The notes: generated by a model from the sequence alone, not told the origin. A stretch of 64,000 bases of DNA from Tetrapyrgos nigripes (GCA_013368315.1 JAACJM010000090.1:186001-250000); one strand, 5' to 3'. Shown: positions 22,447 through 34,148, counted from the stretch's first letter. A program made the numbers and translations.

Positions 22447-23180
22447 GGGGCCACTGCTTCGCATGGCAAATTATGAGGCCCCTTGCTTGAAGTGTCAGAT
22501 AGCAACGTTAACAGCCCACTTGCTGTTGTCATCACTGCTGCAAGTGGGGATGGCGCGCAAGCTCGGTTTATGGTGGTAGTGAAAGCGACGTTATGGTTGT
22601 CGACATCATTAGTCCTTGGAGTCCAGACCGAGCCTAGACACTTTGGTTGGCGGGAGTAGAGTAGATACCGGTAATGAAAAGGGGTGGGAGATTGAAGCCG
22701 TGGTAAATTTTGCAACTCAATTCAAAATAATGAAGCAGCAAATATTCAGCGTAGGGTGACCAGTTAGTAGAGCTCACCAAATAGAGTGCTGAGTAGAAAG
22801 CTAGTAGAGCTTAGATACGAGTTGCTTGTAGAGCAGATAGAACTGGATATTGTTCTGTAGTATCTACGACTTTACAGAGAGCTTTTATACTAGATAAAGA
22901 GCATGTAATTACTAATATCTACATTGTCCATGGACATACCTAGAGACTAAGAGGATATTGCCATTGGCCATATTGCTATCTACAGAGATATCACTACATA
23001 GTAGAAGATAAGAGTAATGTCTGGAGAATGTCCTGGAGGACTAGCATACTTATAGCTACATAGAAGTTTCATAATAACTCCATATAGAATCATAGTTACT
23101 ATACATGGAAGGTATATATTTCAACACAAAAAGTCACAGGTCTCCACCTAAGTTAACTTGGCCTTTAAGGGGCCTCGTAA
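22447..23180 (-). mobile_element. Non-autonomous Helentron-like element, minus orientation (~735 bp)
   Basis: Its 5' end is at 23180 (TTACGAGGCCCCTTAAAGG on the minus strand). Its 3' hairpin region is at 22447-22482 (GGCCACTGCTTCGCATGGC on plus, next to ATGAGGCCCC). It shares a subfamily-specific extension beyond the hairpin (CCCCTTACCCCAGT) with the copy at 42214, and an internal GGGGTGGGAG word. It encodes nothing recognisable. Confidence 0.5.
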
Positions 23181-23681
23181 CCAGTGAGAGCAAGTGTGCT
23201 GTATACTTGATCCCAAAGACAACCAGAACCAATTTCAATGAGCTGGGTGTTTGGGTTATATTTGATTTTTGAGAGACGTATCATCGAGATCTGAATACTG
23301 GTTGTAGAACTGAACCCTGGCGCCATCCCATGCCCACCGCCTTTTACCTGTAGATAGAAATAAGAAATCGTAAATGTGAAAACAGGGGGGAAGCTTACAG
23401 CAAACTGCGGACTTTCATCATATAAGTGGACCGGGCTTCCATAACAGAAGGTACATTCACGATCGGACGAACATCCTTCACGCTCCCAGGCTGAACGGCC
23501 GCTGCTTGCGAGAAAATGACGAATATAATTTTTGTATGCTTCGCTACCTGAAAATAAAGATGGCATGAGCGAAAGAAACTGAAACGCACATAGGTAAAGT
23601 ACTGGGACTTGGACCAGGAGCGTCGCAAATACCCTCAATTTCCTGGAGGGCAGCAACGAGCTTCGAGTATATCAATACCAT
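23181..23681 (-). pseudogene. FAD-linked oxidase pseudogene, 5' part (first half of the split gene)
   Basis: Minus strand from ATG at 23681: MVLIYSKLVAALQEIEGIC, an intron, then AYKNYIRHFLASS. The homology then shifts frame to AAAVQPGSVKDVRPIVNV and shifts back to ESPQFA, followed after another GT..AG intron by VKGGGHGMAPGFSSTTS and IEIGSGCLWDQVYSTLALTG. These are the order and motifs of the FAD-binding (PCMH) domain of 6-hydroxynicotine-oxidase-like enzymes. The two frame changes make it a pseudogene. The text stops at 23181 against the inverted Helentron-like end and continues in sense at 12531. Confidence 0.8.
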
Positions 23682-24281
23682 GGTCCGATGGGTAGCTACG
23701 AGGAGACAGGAATCACCTCAAAAGGCATTCGAATTGGTGGCTCAGTCTTGGGCGCCATGTCGGATTTTGTGACTTGATGAGACAAAAAGTTGAGTTTTGG
23801 TCAGGAGAATAACTACTCGGTATACAAGTACCGGGAGCATTGGTTCTGTAAGTGCCCCTATTCTGTGATGAGAAAAGGTAGAACAAGAGAACAAAATATC
23901 AAAGAACAGTGGACATTATCAGTGGGGAATCAGCGGTATCAATATAATTGAATCATGCATTCCTCACATTTACTTACTTCTTCAGCAACTGATAGGGCTC
24001 GTGAGTGTGGTATATTCTCAATAAAAACACTCAGTAAGACTCCTTAAATTTGAAGGGGTCTCGAATGATAAGAGTATTGATGAGTAAAGTTCAACAGTCT
24101 TTCAGATGGTCTCGAAGGTGGAATGGGATATATGGAGTTTTATTCAATCAGACGGAGATTCCTCCGTAATACTGCGAGTCCGCAGGTTGGAATTCCTCTA
24201 TTCACTAACTGAGATTCCTCAGTGTACAAACTGCGAGTCCACAAGCGGGATTCCCCTGATCAAATCACAAACACAATTTCT
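23682..24281. other. Intergenic with a short direct repeat
   Basis: No gene. GAGATTCCTC..ACTGCGAGTCC occurs twice (about 24153 and 24210), about 55 bp apart. Confidence 0.4.
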
Positions 24282-24289
24282 CTCTATTT

Positions 24290-25412
24290 TAGGGTTGGGA
24301 AAGTCTGGTTCAGTCCGGTTCAGAGACAAATTTTTCGAACGCCGGACTGAACTTGGCGTCCAGTTCACAAATTTCTCGAACTTTGGACTGGACTTTAAGT
24401 TCAGTTCGAGTCCAAGTCAACTTCGGACGCCTTTCTCGCCCGATATGGCCGAAAACACTTGTAAACGGTAGCTATGATAGATACATACTGTAAGTAGTAG
24501 CAATATTATCAAATACTCTTTCCGGATGACACTATATCATTCCTCCCTGTCAGATTCACTGTCCTCGTCTTCTCCAAAATAATATTCTTCCAAAGCTTTT
24601 TGAAGGTCCTTTGCATGCTCAGAAGCTTGCTGATGAGCAGAAATATGTCCATTGCGGTAAGCAACTTTGAGAGTCTGAATGGCTGCAAACATTTCAGGTT
24701 TCAGCCTATTGCGAGACTTGTGATCAGTGAGGCCTGCACTAGAGAATGCTCTCTCTGACAGTGTTCCAGATCCCTGGATGGCGAGATAATCCCACGCCAT
24801 GCATGAAAGTGTAGGATAAGTATCCTGATGGTGCTTTAGGACTCAAAATCAGAACCACATTGCAAACAAGTTGATTAGAAAACTTACACCCCACCACCAA
24901 ATGACATCCAATTCATTTATATTACTGTCTTCCCCTTGTGGCTGAGGCTCAAGTGGGCTTTCTAGATAATGACGCAGTTCTGTTTGAGGATCAGAATTGA
25001 TAGCTGCATCCATAGGCAATCTGTCTTGAATAGCAGCCATCACTACCAGTAATAACAGGCACAAAATGATATATTTGGCCTAGTAGAGGAACAGAAACCC
25101 TATATGTCAATAGTGTACAATACCAACCTGCCCAGGAACTTGGCACAAAACCGACGAAGAGTGCACATGGTGGTTGAAGACAAAGACACAATTCGGGTGC
25201 CTTAAAAATCTGTCCCACTCGGCTTCAAATTTTACCGGTCCGAACGTGTTCGGACGCGTTCGGAGGCGTCCACAAATTCCAATGACTCGTTGGACCGTGA
25301 ACTGAACTTGTGGTCCGGTTCTCAGAATTTCTGAACTTTGAGTCGGACTACAGGTTCAGTCCAGTGAAGTTCGGTCCGGACCAAAGTTCAGGACCGAACT
25401 TTCCCAACCCTA
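24290..25412 (-). mobile_element. Internally deleted hAT transposon with 8-bp target duplication
   Basis: The ends are TAGGGTTGGGAAAGT and, inverted, ACTTTCCCAACCCTA. The direct repeat CTCTATTT flanks both sides (24282-24289 and 25413-25420), the 8-bp duplication expected of hAT. Subterminal regions are rich in GTTCGG/CCGAAC-type words (GTCCGGTTC, GTTCGGACG), probable transposase-binding sites. Inside, only the C-terminal part of a transposase survives. Confidence 0.9.
24537..25064 (-). pseudogene. hAT transposase remnant (C-terminal dimerisation domain)
   Basis: Two exons on the minus strand. The upstream one reads TELRHYLESPLEPQP and ends near DVIWWWG with a GTAAGT donor. The downstream one carries YLAIQGSGTLSERAFSSAG, DHKSRNRLKP and an acidic tail. 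This is the hATC dimerisation region that closes the RNase-H-like transposase. The catalytic core, zinc finger and insertion domain are missing, so the element cannot move alone. Confidence 0.85.
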
Positions 25413-25420
25413 CTCTATTT

Positions 25421-26571
25421 GCCACCCGAAGACGAGGTCTCTAGTGTCTGACGGGGGCGGGGTTCTGTATCCTACGTATCTACATCTACAGTACTTATAT
25501 ACATGTTGAATATGATTTGAATATACATATGACTGCGGATGCAGATGGAAAGCTGTTGAATGGTCAGACTCCAATATTTGGTAAGTGTGGCGGCGGACTT
25601 GGAGCCTCGGGCACATCCACTTCTATTCCTCTTTCTCTTTGTCGAGTTTCCCTGAGCTTGTCTTTCAATTGTTCTTCATTCTTCGGGTGCCACAGTATTC
25701 ATTTTCTTGGGAACAGGTTTCGGAGAGTCTCGACTCTCCAAGAGTGCCATTACTCTTAATCAAAGTTCAAGCTTTCCATTGTTCACTCATGATTCGTTAT
25801 GACTAGCCTGGAGCCACAGCTTCGTTCTTTAGCTAGTACTGACCAAAGAGTTTTACGCGGATAGCCTCTTCAGGTCAGATTCAAGTAAGTGGTTTTATTA
25901 TAATCATCGCGATTTTACAGGGGTGTACGACGTGCAGTCGTATCAGCAGCAAGGGCCTAGGGATGCATTTTGGGGTCACCGGAGGGTAAAATTAGCGGTA
26001 GGTGACAGAGGTGATGTGAGTGAAGCCTTGAATGAAACAGCAGCCACATTAGAACGCAATGAGGACGTGCGTGTGTGTCTGCCTCTTTTCCATACAGAGT
26101 TTACAAGCTGTTATGTACCTGTCAGTAAGGTTACGTTGTAACGCAGCATGCTCATGCCGATGGATTCGATTGTTTATCGAGCGTCAAATTCCCCACTCTC
26201 CACTTTCCCATCGCCGCAGCGCACATGGATCCTATGCGATTTAGTTCTCGAAAGGAACGGAATATTATCGTCATTGACCTCCGTACATCCGAATCCGAGG
26301 CCTCATCGACGGATAGGCGGGTCATCCGCTAGGAACCCTATGCGCTTTCAACTGGGCATCGAGACCAAATTGTGTTGTGCAGGACGTCAAAGAGTCTGAG
26401 TCCGAGGCCTCATCAGTCCCCAGCAGTAAAGTGTTCCGGATTGCGTCCGATCTGCCTTATGATTCAGTACCCTATGCAGGCCTTCGACAGGCGAAGGTCA
26501 CTTGCACTGAAGTTCATATACGTAAAGTACGACCAATCAATAATTCAAAACTCTATTCCATAGATTCGAAA
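25421..26571 (+). other. Possible small unrecognised gene on plus; unresolved
   Basis: Small plus-strand frames include one at about 26230 (MRFSSRKERNIIVIDLRT, ending soon after) and one at 26377-26586 (KESESEASS.., VFRIASDLPYDSVPYAGLRQ). Both contain SESEASS, suggesting a local duplication. I could not join them by convincing splice sites. The second overlaps the 3' end of the minus-strand dsRNA-binding gene by 15 bp. Confidence 0.25.
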
Positions 26572-26839
26572 TCATTGCTGTTCTAAGCTCTCGATAACTT
26601 GAAGTGCCTTCCGTGCAGCCTCTTCCTTTGCGCTACCCAGAGTCTTGCCATCAGCGCGACTATATTCAGAGTCAACTGCATTTAGGAAAATTGTCAGCGA
26701 TCAAGATCCAACGTGGCTTGAGCGAGAGACACTGACTGACGACAACGGCGGTCCAAACTGGAGCGTGTGCAGCTCCTGAAGTAAAGGTCTCCCAACAAAT
26801 CTCCTTTTTGTTTGCTTGAGCCCAATTATTGAGGGTCAT
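26572..26839 (-). CDS. Tiny double-stranded-RNA-binding-motif protein, 68 aa
   Basis: Two exons (26839-26737 and 26675-26572) join in phase through a 61-bp intron. The product is a single dsRBM: an N-terminal helix (MTLNNWAQANKK), two strands around HAPVWTAVVVIDSEY, a turn and GKTLGSAKEEAARKAL as the second helix with the usual Ala/Lys pattern, ending QVIESLEQQ. Such motifs bind A-form duplex RNA without sequence specificity. No Dicer, ADAR or helicase domain is attached, so it may be a stand-alone cofactor or competitor; its partner is unknown. An in-frame ATG 21 bp upstream (26860) gives a slightly longer form, but MTLNNW fits the motif best. Confidence 0.8.
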
Positions 26840-28155
26840 ACGATATTCTACGGGTTGCATTCAGCGCTTGAGCTTCGTAAGAGGAACAGATTGCTACCTG
26901 TTTTTTCCGACATGGCTCACTGGCAGATCCCAATATAAGCGAGAAGTGGAATAGCTTGAGGTTGGTTGGAGTTGATGAAACATTGCAGGATATTTCGAAA
27001 TAAATACTGAGGTATAGGCGCACTGATGTTGGAAATGTAGGATATTTCGCAGCGAAAAACCAGCATTCAAACGGGATTTCTGTTTAGCGAGCGGGATGGC
27101 TTAGAATGGACCCTAAACTCTTACCTCACTCATCTTATAGAGCGAGATGGTAAAGGCGATCAGGAAGGACATGTACATGTAAACCAAAGCAAGCGCTTCC
27201 CGGTGAGTATGTAGTGCCGATAAGTGATGGATCGACATTGCCTAACATTCCTGAATCTTGAGGCGTCACAATGGTTGCCAAAGAGGCTCATGCCCGTATA
27301 TGTGTAATGCAGAAGTTAGAACGAGGAAGGTGGGAGAATGTCCAAAAGATAGAGGAGCTCAATGACCATGTCAAGTGCGAGAGTGAAATGAACCTCATTT
27401 GTGGAACAGCGAAAATACCGCCTGTGGCGTCCATGTGGCTGGTACCTAGCGCTCTGGAGCAGACTGTTCAAACATACCAGCTGCCTTACTATAAGTTACG
27501 AGCTGCCAAAAGCGGTGCTTGAGTTCTCATAGACCTAGTTTATACAGTGTTCAACACCCAAGAATGTAACCTGATACACGAAGGATGAGAGACTTCTCAT
27601 GGAACAGACGCTCAGGACGCTCACCATTACCGGAAAATGTTCTTGCCGATCTTCATTTTAATGTACACCATGCGGCTCCCATTATAAATGGTAAATCCTT
27701 CATTGATTCAGAGTGCGGATTTACGTTCTGTTCCAGCATATTACCGACTCGAAAGCGCCCTGGTAATCGGTCTGTACTCCTGATAATAGCCACCGGAGTG
27801 TTTGGAAAGCTAGACTTGTACCACTTCAAATGCGCTCAGTAAGCATAGACCAAAATCAGAACGGTCCCTAGAGAGGTCCTCTTTGTAGGCCAATCCTAAG
27901 TCCTTACTCAAAGCAAACGCAACAAACCGTGACTTGACGATGCGCGGAGGCGAAAGCGGAGATGAGAGAAACAAGCCGTCAGATCGGATAAATTGAGCAA
28001 GTAGAAAAGGGAAAATACACTACACATATAATAAACCAATAGTCGAACCCGTACAGCCAGCGCTCAGGGTCAATAAGATATCTAAATCAACAGAGTACAA
28101 CCATGCCGCTTCCCGTCCCAAAACACTCCAAACGTAACGTTGACGCCACGACTCG
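26840..28155. other. Intergenic; two unassigned plus-strand frames
   Basis: Plus frames at 27271-27522 and 27585-27842 each have ~85 codons but no motif, and no splice link is evident. They may be exons of an unknown gene or chance. Confidence 0.3.
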
Positions 28156-31100
28156 CTAAACTGGGAGATTTTCCTTCTCTTTTGAGATCCTCCCGTTCGC
28201 TCCTTTCTTCTCCGTACCATTACTAGTACTGGAACCCTTGACCACCACCGCTTTTCCCACCGCCTTATCCTTATCGTCCCCAAACGACACGTCCCCCTCA
28301 AAGCTCAAATCCCCTCCAGCACCCACCCACTCCTCTTCAAGTAAACTTCCCATCTTGCCGGTTCCCGTCCATTCCAGACGAATGGGGCTGTCAGTACTAG
28401 CTGTAGAGAGAATAGACAGTCTAGGGTCGACACCTTGAGGTTCTTCGGAAGATGAAGGCGTAACGTGAACGGCACTGGCAGTATTGGAAGCATTGGAGGA
28501 GAAATCGTCGGAAGCGGAATCACTGTTGGAAGTGGTGGCAGTCCTAGAGGTGTGTGTAGCCTTGGGGGTAGACACAACGGGGAAAGCAATAGAGGAGGTG
28601 GTAGTTGTGGAAGGTCCACTAGCAGTCTCTCCGCCAGAAACACTCCTATATCCGGAGAAGACGCCCAAGGAAGCTCGGGGTGCTTTCCCCGTAATAGTGC
28701 TTGTACTAGATGACAAGCTGCTGGCGCTAAAGGCAGAGCTTCGGCGAGCGGCGATACTCCGACGAGTAGAGACGGAAGGAGGGATTCCTGAGCCTACAGA
28801 GGATGCCAGGGAGGAAGTTGTCGTCGTAGTTGAGTCTTCGATCGACGAGACAGAAGTGACGGAGGAACCTAGCCCCAGCGAGTCGAATTTGGTGACGAAG
28901 GCTGTTAGGGCACGACGCTCGTCCTCGAGTTTAGTCCGGAGCTGACGTGGTAGACGATGGTTAAAATCAAAAACCCTAAACCAGGATTCCGCATGCTTAC
29001 CGTACGCTCTTTCTCCAATTGTTTTACAACCTCTTCCGCCCATCTTTCCTTCTCCTCTCTCTTTCTCTTCTCCTCCTCCACCCGTTCCTTCCATATAGCC
29101 TCCATTTCCTTCTCGACGTCTTCACGAAGCTTTTGAGGGGCTTCAGCGCTGCAAAGAAGTGTTAGTATCTGGCAATAACGGCCCGTAAAGAAAATAAATC
29201 TTACTTTTCATACAACCCCTCATAACCCTTCACCACAATCTCCAACTCCCTAATCGTCTTTGCTTGATCAGCTATGGCCTTATCCTTCTCGTCTTCTGTC
29301 CCAGTAGCAGGAGGCCGTGCTTCCAAAGCTGCTTCTAGTGAAAGAATTTGAGTCGCCTGAGTATCGAGCTGGAGTCTAGCCGATAAAAGTTCTTGTTGGA
29401 GCTGTATGTGTTTTCGTCAGTGAGTGAGTTGGGTTACTTGGGAAAGACGATGGCAGGAGACGCCCACCTGGTACGGCGTCAAGTCAAAGTCAACTTTGAT
29501 TGGGCTGACAGGGCGACTCTCTATATCTCCACCTTCGCCTCCAATTCCGTTGAGCGTACTCTCATCCACCGTCTGACTGGTGAGGATGAGTTTCGTAAGC
29601 TGCTGGATACGGTTTTGAAGGTCCCTCATCGCTTTGGACTCGTCTTGTTTCTGCATGGAGGAAATAAAAAGAAAAATCGATGAGAATAGAGAGAAAAACA
29701 AAGTAACGAAAACCACCCACCTCCTGCTTACTCAACCTCCTCTTCCTCCCTTTACTCTCCCTCTCCTCCTCCTCTCCAGCAACCTTCTCCTTCTCCTCCA
29801 ACCTTCTCTTCAAATCATCAATCTCCTTTCTATACCTCTCAATAAGCGCTTCCATTTCACCATCTCCAGTCCCATCCAAAATCTTCTTCTTCGCATTAAG
29901 CTTCACCCCACCGACACGTCTAGCGAACCCGAGAGTAGAGGTCGACTCGGCGATAGCAGAAGGGTCGGGGTTGATGGTGCATATGACGGAGATGCGGGCG
30001 TTACCAGAGAGAGAGGGAGCGAGGAGGCGAGTTAGTTTGGAGTTGCGGTAAGGGATGTGGTCGCTAGACAGATGGGGTAAGGTTAGAAAAGATATTGGAA
30101 GAATTGAAAGAGATAAAGAGGGAACATATGAGAGACACGGGTAAGAGGTTGAAGAGGTGCTGAAAGGCAAATAACAATGAGTAGAGAGTGGACTCACGTC
30201 TTATTCCGTGCAGCGTTCTCCGCCAAAGTACCAATGACGGACCCTAGAGTTAACAAACTGTAATACCATCAGCCACAGGTACAATAAGAAAGAATACCGC
30301 CAACGAACCTCGTGTTGATGTACTTGCCCTCTCTAGTCCTATCCTTGTCTGACGTCGCTTTCTCGGACCCAGCAAGGTCGATGAGAGACTGGAGTGACGA
30401 AAATAGTCGTTAATTCCAACTGATGACACATATAGACAAGAAACCTCACCAATACACTCATTTGAACGCTTCTTCCATCCCTGGCCTGCAACCTCGGTCC
30501 ACCAGGCGTAGGAGGTGGTGCACCCGGCGTAGCTCTTCCACTAGCAGGCGTAGCCCTCCCACCCATCCCCGGCGTCGCTCTCCCATTTGCCAAACCGGGC
30601 GTCACCCTCCCATTCCCACTCCCCTCCGAATTCCTCTCCCTACTCTCAATAACCAACCGAAACACCGAATGCGAACGAGAACTCCTCTCATTCCAATCCG
30701 TACACGCCGTCCTACGATGGTTCATCCCTCTCTTCAACACCTCCCTGACACCCTTGAGACTCGTCACTACTTCTTCTCTTAACGGAGTGAGGATGACTTC
30801 TGTACCGCCCATACCACCCTGTAACTGGACGGTAGAGCTAGAGCCGGCTGGAGCGAGGAGGTCGTAGATGGTTTCGTTATAAATCTCGAGGTAGGAACAC
30901 CGAAGAAGGTATTCTCGCCCCGGCGTGCGTTTGATGAACCCAAAAACATCTCGCATAGCTCGGGGAATGATACCGGGTTCGTTGTCGTCTCCGCTGAGGG
31001 TGTACGTCTTGCCTGAAGCGGTCTGTCCATAAGCAAAGATAACAGCGTTGAAACCTTCCATGGCAGCGAGGACATGAGATTTGGCAACGGTGGTGTAGAT

Positions 31101-31820
31101 GGGTTTGTTAGGGACGCCGGTGAGGATGGAGTTGAAGGTGAAATGGGTATTGGAGGGGTTGAGATGAGCGTGGGCAGAATGAGAGGTCGAGGAGGAAGTG
31201 GAAGGATTAGAGAGGTTGCAGTTGGAGTGGTTTTTGGCGTAAGAAGGGTCGAGGGAAATGGAACTGGTAGAAGAGTCTGCAGTCCACGCCGAGTGTGCTA
31301 CAGCTCCTTCTGCGGGTGGGCGAATCCGAACGGAAACCATGACTTTATCCTGTTTGCCATGGTCCTCCTGGATAGTCTTCAACCATGCTTCATCCATCTC
31401 CGCTGAGACATCTCCAGGCTCCACGGTCTCAAAGTCGACAAGTACTTCTTCTGGGTCGACATTGCTGACGTCCATCTCGGAACGGTGATACAACGAGGGA
31501 CTCTCAGCCCCTTTCCGAGGGCTGGTAGGTGTACCTGGGGTTCTACGTCCATCTATGCTGGGTTTGGTGGGTGTTCCGGGTACTGGAGCCAAAGTTGTCC
31601 TGGGTTTGGCAAGAGCAGTACGAGCACGAGACTCGGAGGAGAGGGGTGCCTTGTACTTCTTATGGGTAGAAGCAAGCAAAGGGGTCGTCACACGCGTCAA
31701 GCGTCCGGAACTGTCGTTAGAAGTCAAGCTGGAGGAGCTGGATGAAGCAGAGAGAGGACGTTTGGGAGTAAAAGCCGTTGGGCGGGCCAGTTTGGATGCT
31801 GGAGTGCTTGGAATAGACAT
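28156..31820 (-). CDS. Kinesin-7 (CENP-E/Kip2-like) motor protein, 1055 aa
   Basis: Eight exons (31820-30450, 30388-30309, 30257-30198, 30063-29721, 29650-29468, 29401-29205, 29148-29001, 28941-28156) keep phase throughout. The N-terminus (~1-150) is Ser/Thr/Pro-rich. The motor starts near DKVMVSVRIRPP (~160), with P-loop GQTASGKT (~265), switch I NERSSRSHS (~374), switch II DLAGSEK (~461) and HIPYRNSKLTRLL. A coiled-coil-like stretch (~620-790, charged, MEALIERYRKEIDDLKRRLE) and a disordered Ser/Thr tail ending SKEKENLPV follow. The TDWNERSSRSHSVF context and the N-terminal motor suggest kinesin-7, plus-end-directed on microtubules in nuclear positioning or mitosis. A Gly/Thr/Pro-rich insertion (~395-445, RATPG repeats) interrupts the motor just before switch II. 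The subfamily call is inference. Confidence 0.93.
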
Positions 31821-32356
31821 GCTCGTCGTTTATGACAGGGAGAAGAAGGTCTTGAAGGTCGTTGCTGACGATGAGCAGCACTTGTTCGTCGTCGTAGCCG
31901 TTGTCAACAGAAAAACGAACCGTGAGACTTGCAGAAGACGCGTCATGCATGTGACCGTGAGCAGCCGAAGACGGCGGTGACGCGTCTTACCTAGCTAGAC
32001 GTCTCAAGACGACTCTTTCCATGGGAGAAAAATGCTCTGGAAAGTGACAAGAAGAAGAAAAGGGAAGGTAGAGACGATGTTGGGAAGGATAGCTGATGTT
32101 GTATTTGGTCCTTTGGATGTACTGGTGAGTGAGCTCTGTTCTTTTCGTTAGTTCGCGGAGGAAGACACCAATGATAGTGTCGTTTACTGCCGCAAAGAAG
32201 GACTCAACGCATATTATTTGCCACCGGTTGACAGGTTGCAAGCGTCGCGATCAATATCCGCATGAGTGAAGGAGTTCAGACCCCTATGCATTCCGCATAC
32301 AAATCCAGTGGTCTTCAATACCGCCTTCCTCCATCCCAACATCCTACCCTACCATC
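31821..32356. promoter_or_regulatory. Shared divergent promoter region
   Basis: This 536-bp gap separates the kinesin start (minus) from the esterase start (plus), so both 5' regions lie here. I could not assign a TATA box or factor site with confidence. Confidence 0.45.
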
Positions 32357-34148
32357 ATGCTAACACACGCCCCATTGGCGAAGCTCCGCAACAGCCTATA
32401 CATCCTCTCCTTTGGTGCAGTCCTACTCTTCCTATCATCACAACCACTAAACTCATTCAACCTCTACCACTCCAACTACAAGTACGGCTCCAGCGATCCT
32501 CATTCTCACCCGCCCCATCCCATTTTCTCCAACGAGACGGTTACCAACTCTTCTGAACCCCTTCCTCTACCTCTCTCGCCCCAAGAGCTCGAAACCCAAA
32601 AATACACTCCCTATTGCCCTCCCGACAAATGTGCTCACGGGCACTGGGTCCCTCGTATTCCGCCTTTCGAAACATACGAAGAAGTCGATAGGTTTATCAA
32701 CGTCTACCACAAACACGGCTTAGATCCCGGAAACCGGCTCTTCGACCCCGAACCCGAGCCCGAGCCGGTCAGTGGCGTCAGGATCACAGAGGAACAGCGA
32801 CGACAACGCTTGATCGAGATGGCCAATTGGGTTTGGGAATCTGATTTTGGGGAGGTTGTTCCATTTAACGCTGAGGAGCTCGTGGTGAGGTTGTTGAAAA
32901 GTGCTGCCGGGTTATTCGTTATCGGAGGTGCGTCTATGTCTCTTTCTGTCGCTCTGAGGATGTCCGTACTAACATTTTGTCGAAATTTGCTTCCCTCATC
33001 AGACTCCGTTACTATTCACTGGTTTTACACCATCCACCACCGAATCCACCAAGCCGGTCTCATTCTAGAGGAATATCACGAAGGACCTCTCGCATATGCA
33101 GCCCTAGCTCCTCAATGGCGTCTCAACATGAATCATCCTGCGTGTCAAGAACTCGTTCGACGAGCCGGCATCCCTCTCTCTCGTGCTCAACGACCCATCC
33201 TTACACATATCGCCACTCACATGTTGATTACTCCCAGCGAACTGAAGAAGATATTTAGGGCAAAATGGGGTTACGTGCATCATCATTATCATTTCATGGT
33301 GGAAGGTTGGCACACGGCTATCGCAGAATTAACAACAGAAAAGGATGGAGAACGGGAGAAGGGGGTTAACGAGGATAGTTTGGTTGTCGTTAGCAATGGA
33401 CCGCATGTAAGTCTTCTTTCCCTTTCCTTTACTCATACTTATATACGACAGTGGAGTCGTTTACGATTACGTGGTTACGTTGAAGAGACCGACTATGATA
33501 GTTTCAGGAGACGAATTGAGTATGGTTATTCCGAGTCGGTGTGTACTATTCTTCCTTCATTCTACTCTCTCCACTCAACGCACAAACTACTCACAGATCC
33601 AAGTAACCATGGCAAACCTCGCCACCTCTCCCCACACTACCCTCTTCTTCCGCTCCATCTCCCCGGGCCATCCCCGCTGCGCAGAATTCCCTGTTCCTTT
33701 TTCCTCCATGCACGAAGCCGAAGACTGGTCCCACCAACCCGGACACGATAAACCAGATCCAGAGGAATGGGACTGGGATACGTTCCCGTCGAGAAATGAA
33801 ATGTGGCGAAAAGCAATTCTGGAATATGAGGAGGAGAGGACGAAGGGAGATGGCGTGTGGAATGGGAGAGGAAACAAGTGGGTTTATTTGGATAATTGGG
33901 AAATGGATTTTCAGAGGGTTGATTCGCATACGGGGTATTGGGATTGTTTGCATTGTGAGTCTTTTCTTCTCTGTCTTCTCCCTTGATCGCGATTTCTGAG
34001 CTAACAATTCTCAGATGCCCTTCCTTTCCAACATAACCAATGGACGGATATGTTGTTTCACCGTCTGGTCGTGGAGGAGCGTCTCAATCGCACTCAAAGG
34101 GCGATGCATCTGGAGCCTATGCCACTCAAAAGTACGGAGCAGCAGTAG
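32357..34148 (+). CDS. PC-esterase (Pmr5/Cas1p-type SGNH acyl-esterase), type II membrane protein, 517 aa
   Basis: Five exons (32357-32927, 33003-33406, 33452-33538, 33597-33954, 34015-34148) join in phase. The N-terminus has a single hydrophobic anchor (LYILSFGAVLLFL, ~14-26) and a Ser/Pro-rich stalk, so the catalytic part should face the Golgi lumen. Splicing restores the nucleophile motif: exons 1-2 give LFVIGDSVTIHWF (~186-198). The C-terminal DxxH motif is WDCLHYALP (~469-477), as in plant TBL and fungal Cas1p-like proteins that acetylate polysaccharides. The sugar substrate is not evident; capsule or cell-wall O-acetylation is a family-based guess. It is transcribed divergently from the kinesin gene. 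No break seen. Confidence 0.82.

Larger units (their letters stand above)
12535..23180. mobile_element. 10.6-kb composite block inserted in the FAD-oxidase gene
   Basis: The block starts TTACGAGGCCCTTTTAAGGG and ends with the inverse, CCTTTAAGGGGCCTCGTAA. The word CCAGTG lies outside both ends (12526-12531, followed by TAG, and 23181-23186). The two halves of one FAD-oxidase gene flank it, so the block, or the insertions that built it, entered that gene. Inside are a plus-oriented Helentron-like element (12535-20905), a 1.5-kb stretch, and a shorter minus-oriented relative (22447-23180), arranged tail to tail. Confidence 0.6.

Noticed and set aside
12535..23180. A single captured-gene Helitron carrying the FAD oxidase
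   Set aside because: The oxidase fragments lie outside the element ends, on both flanks, not inside, so the gene was the target and not cargo.
28238..28945. Plus-strand frames of 66-153 codons under the kinesin tail
   Set aside because: They are antisense to a Ser/Thr-rich coding exon and reflect its composition.
33587..34007. Minus-strand frames opposite the PC-esterase
   Set aside because: They are shadows of the spliced plus-strand exons, without motifs.
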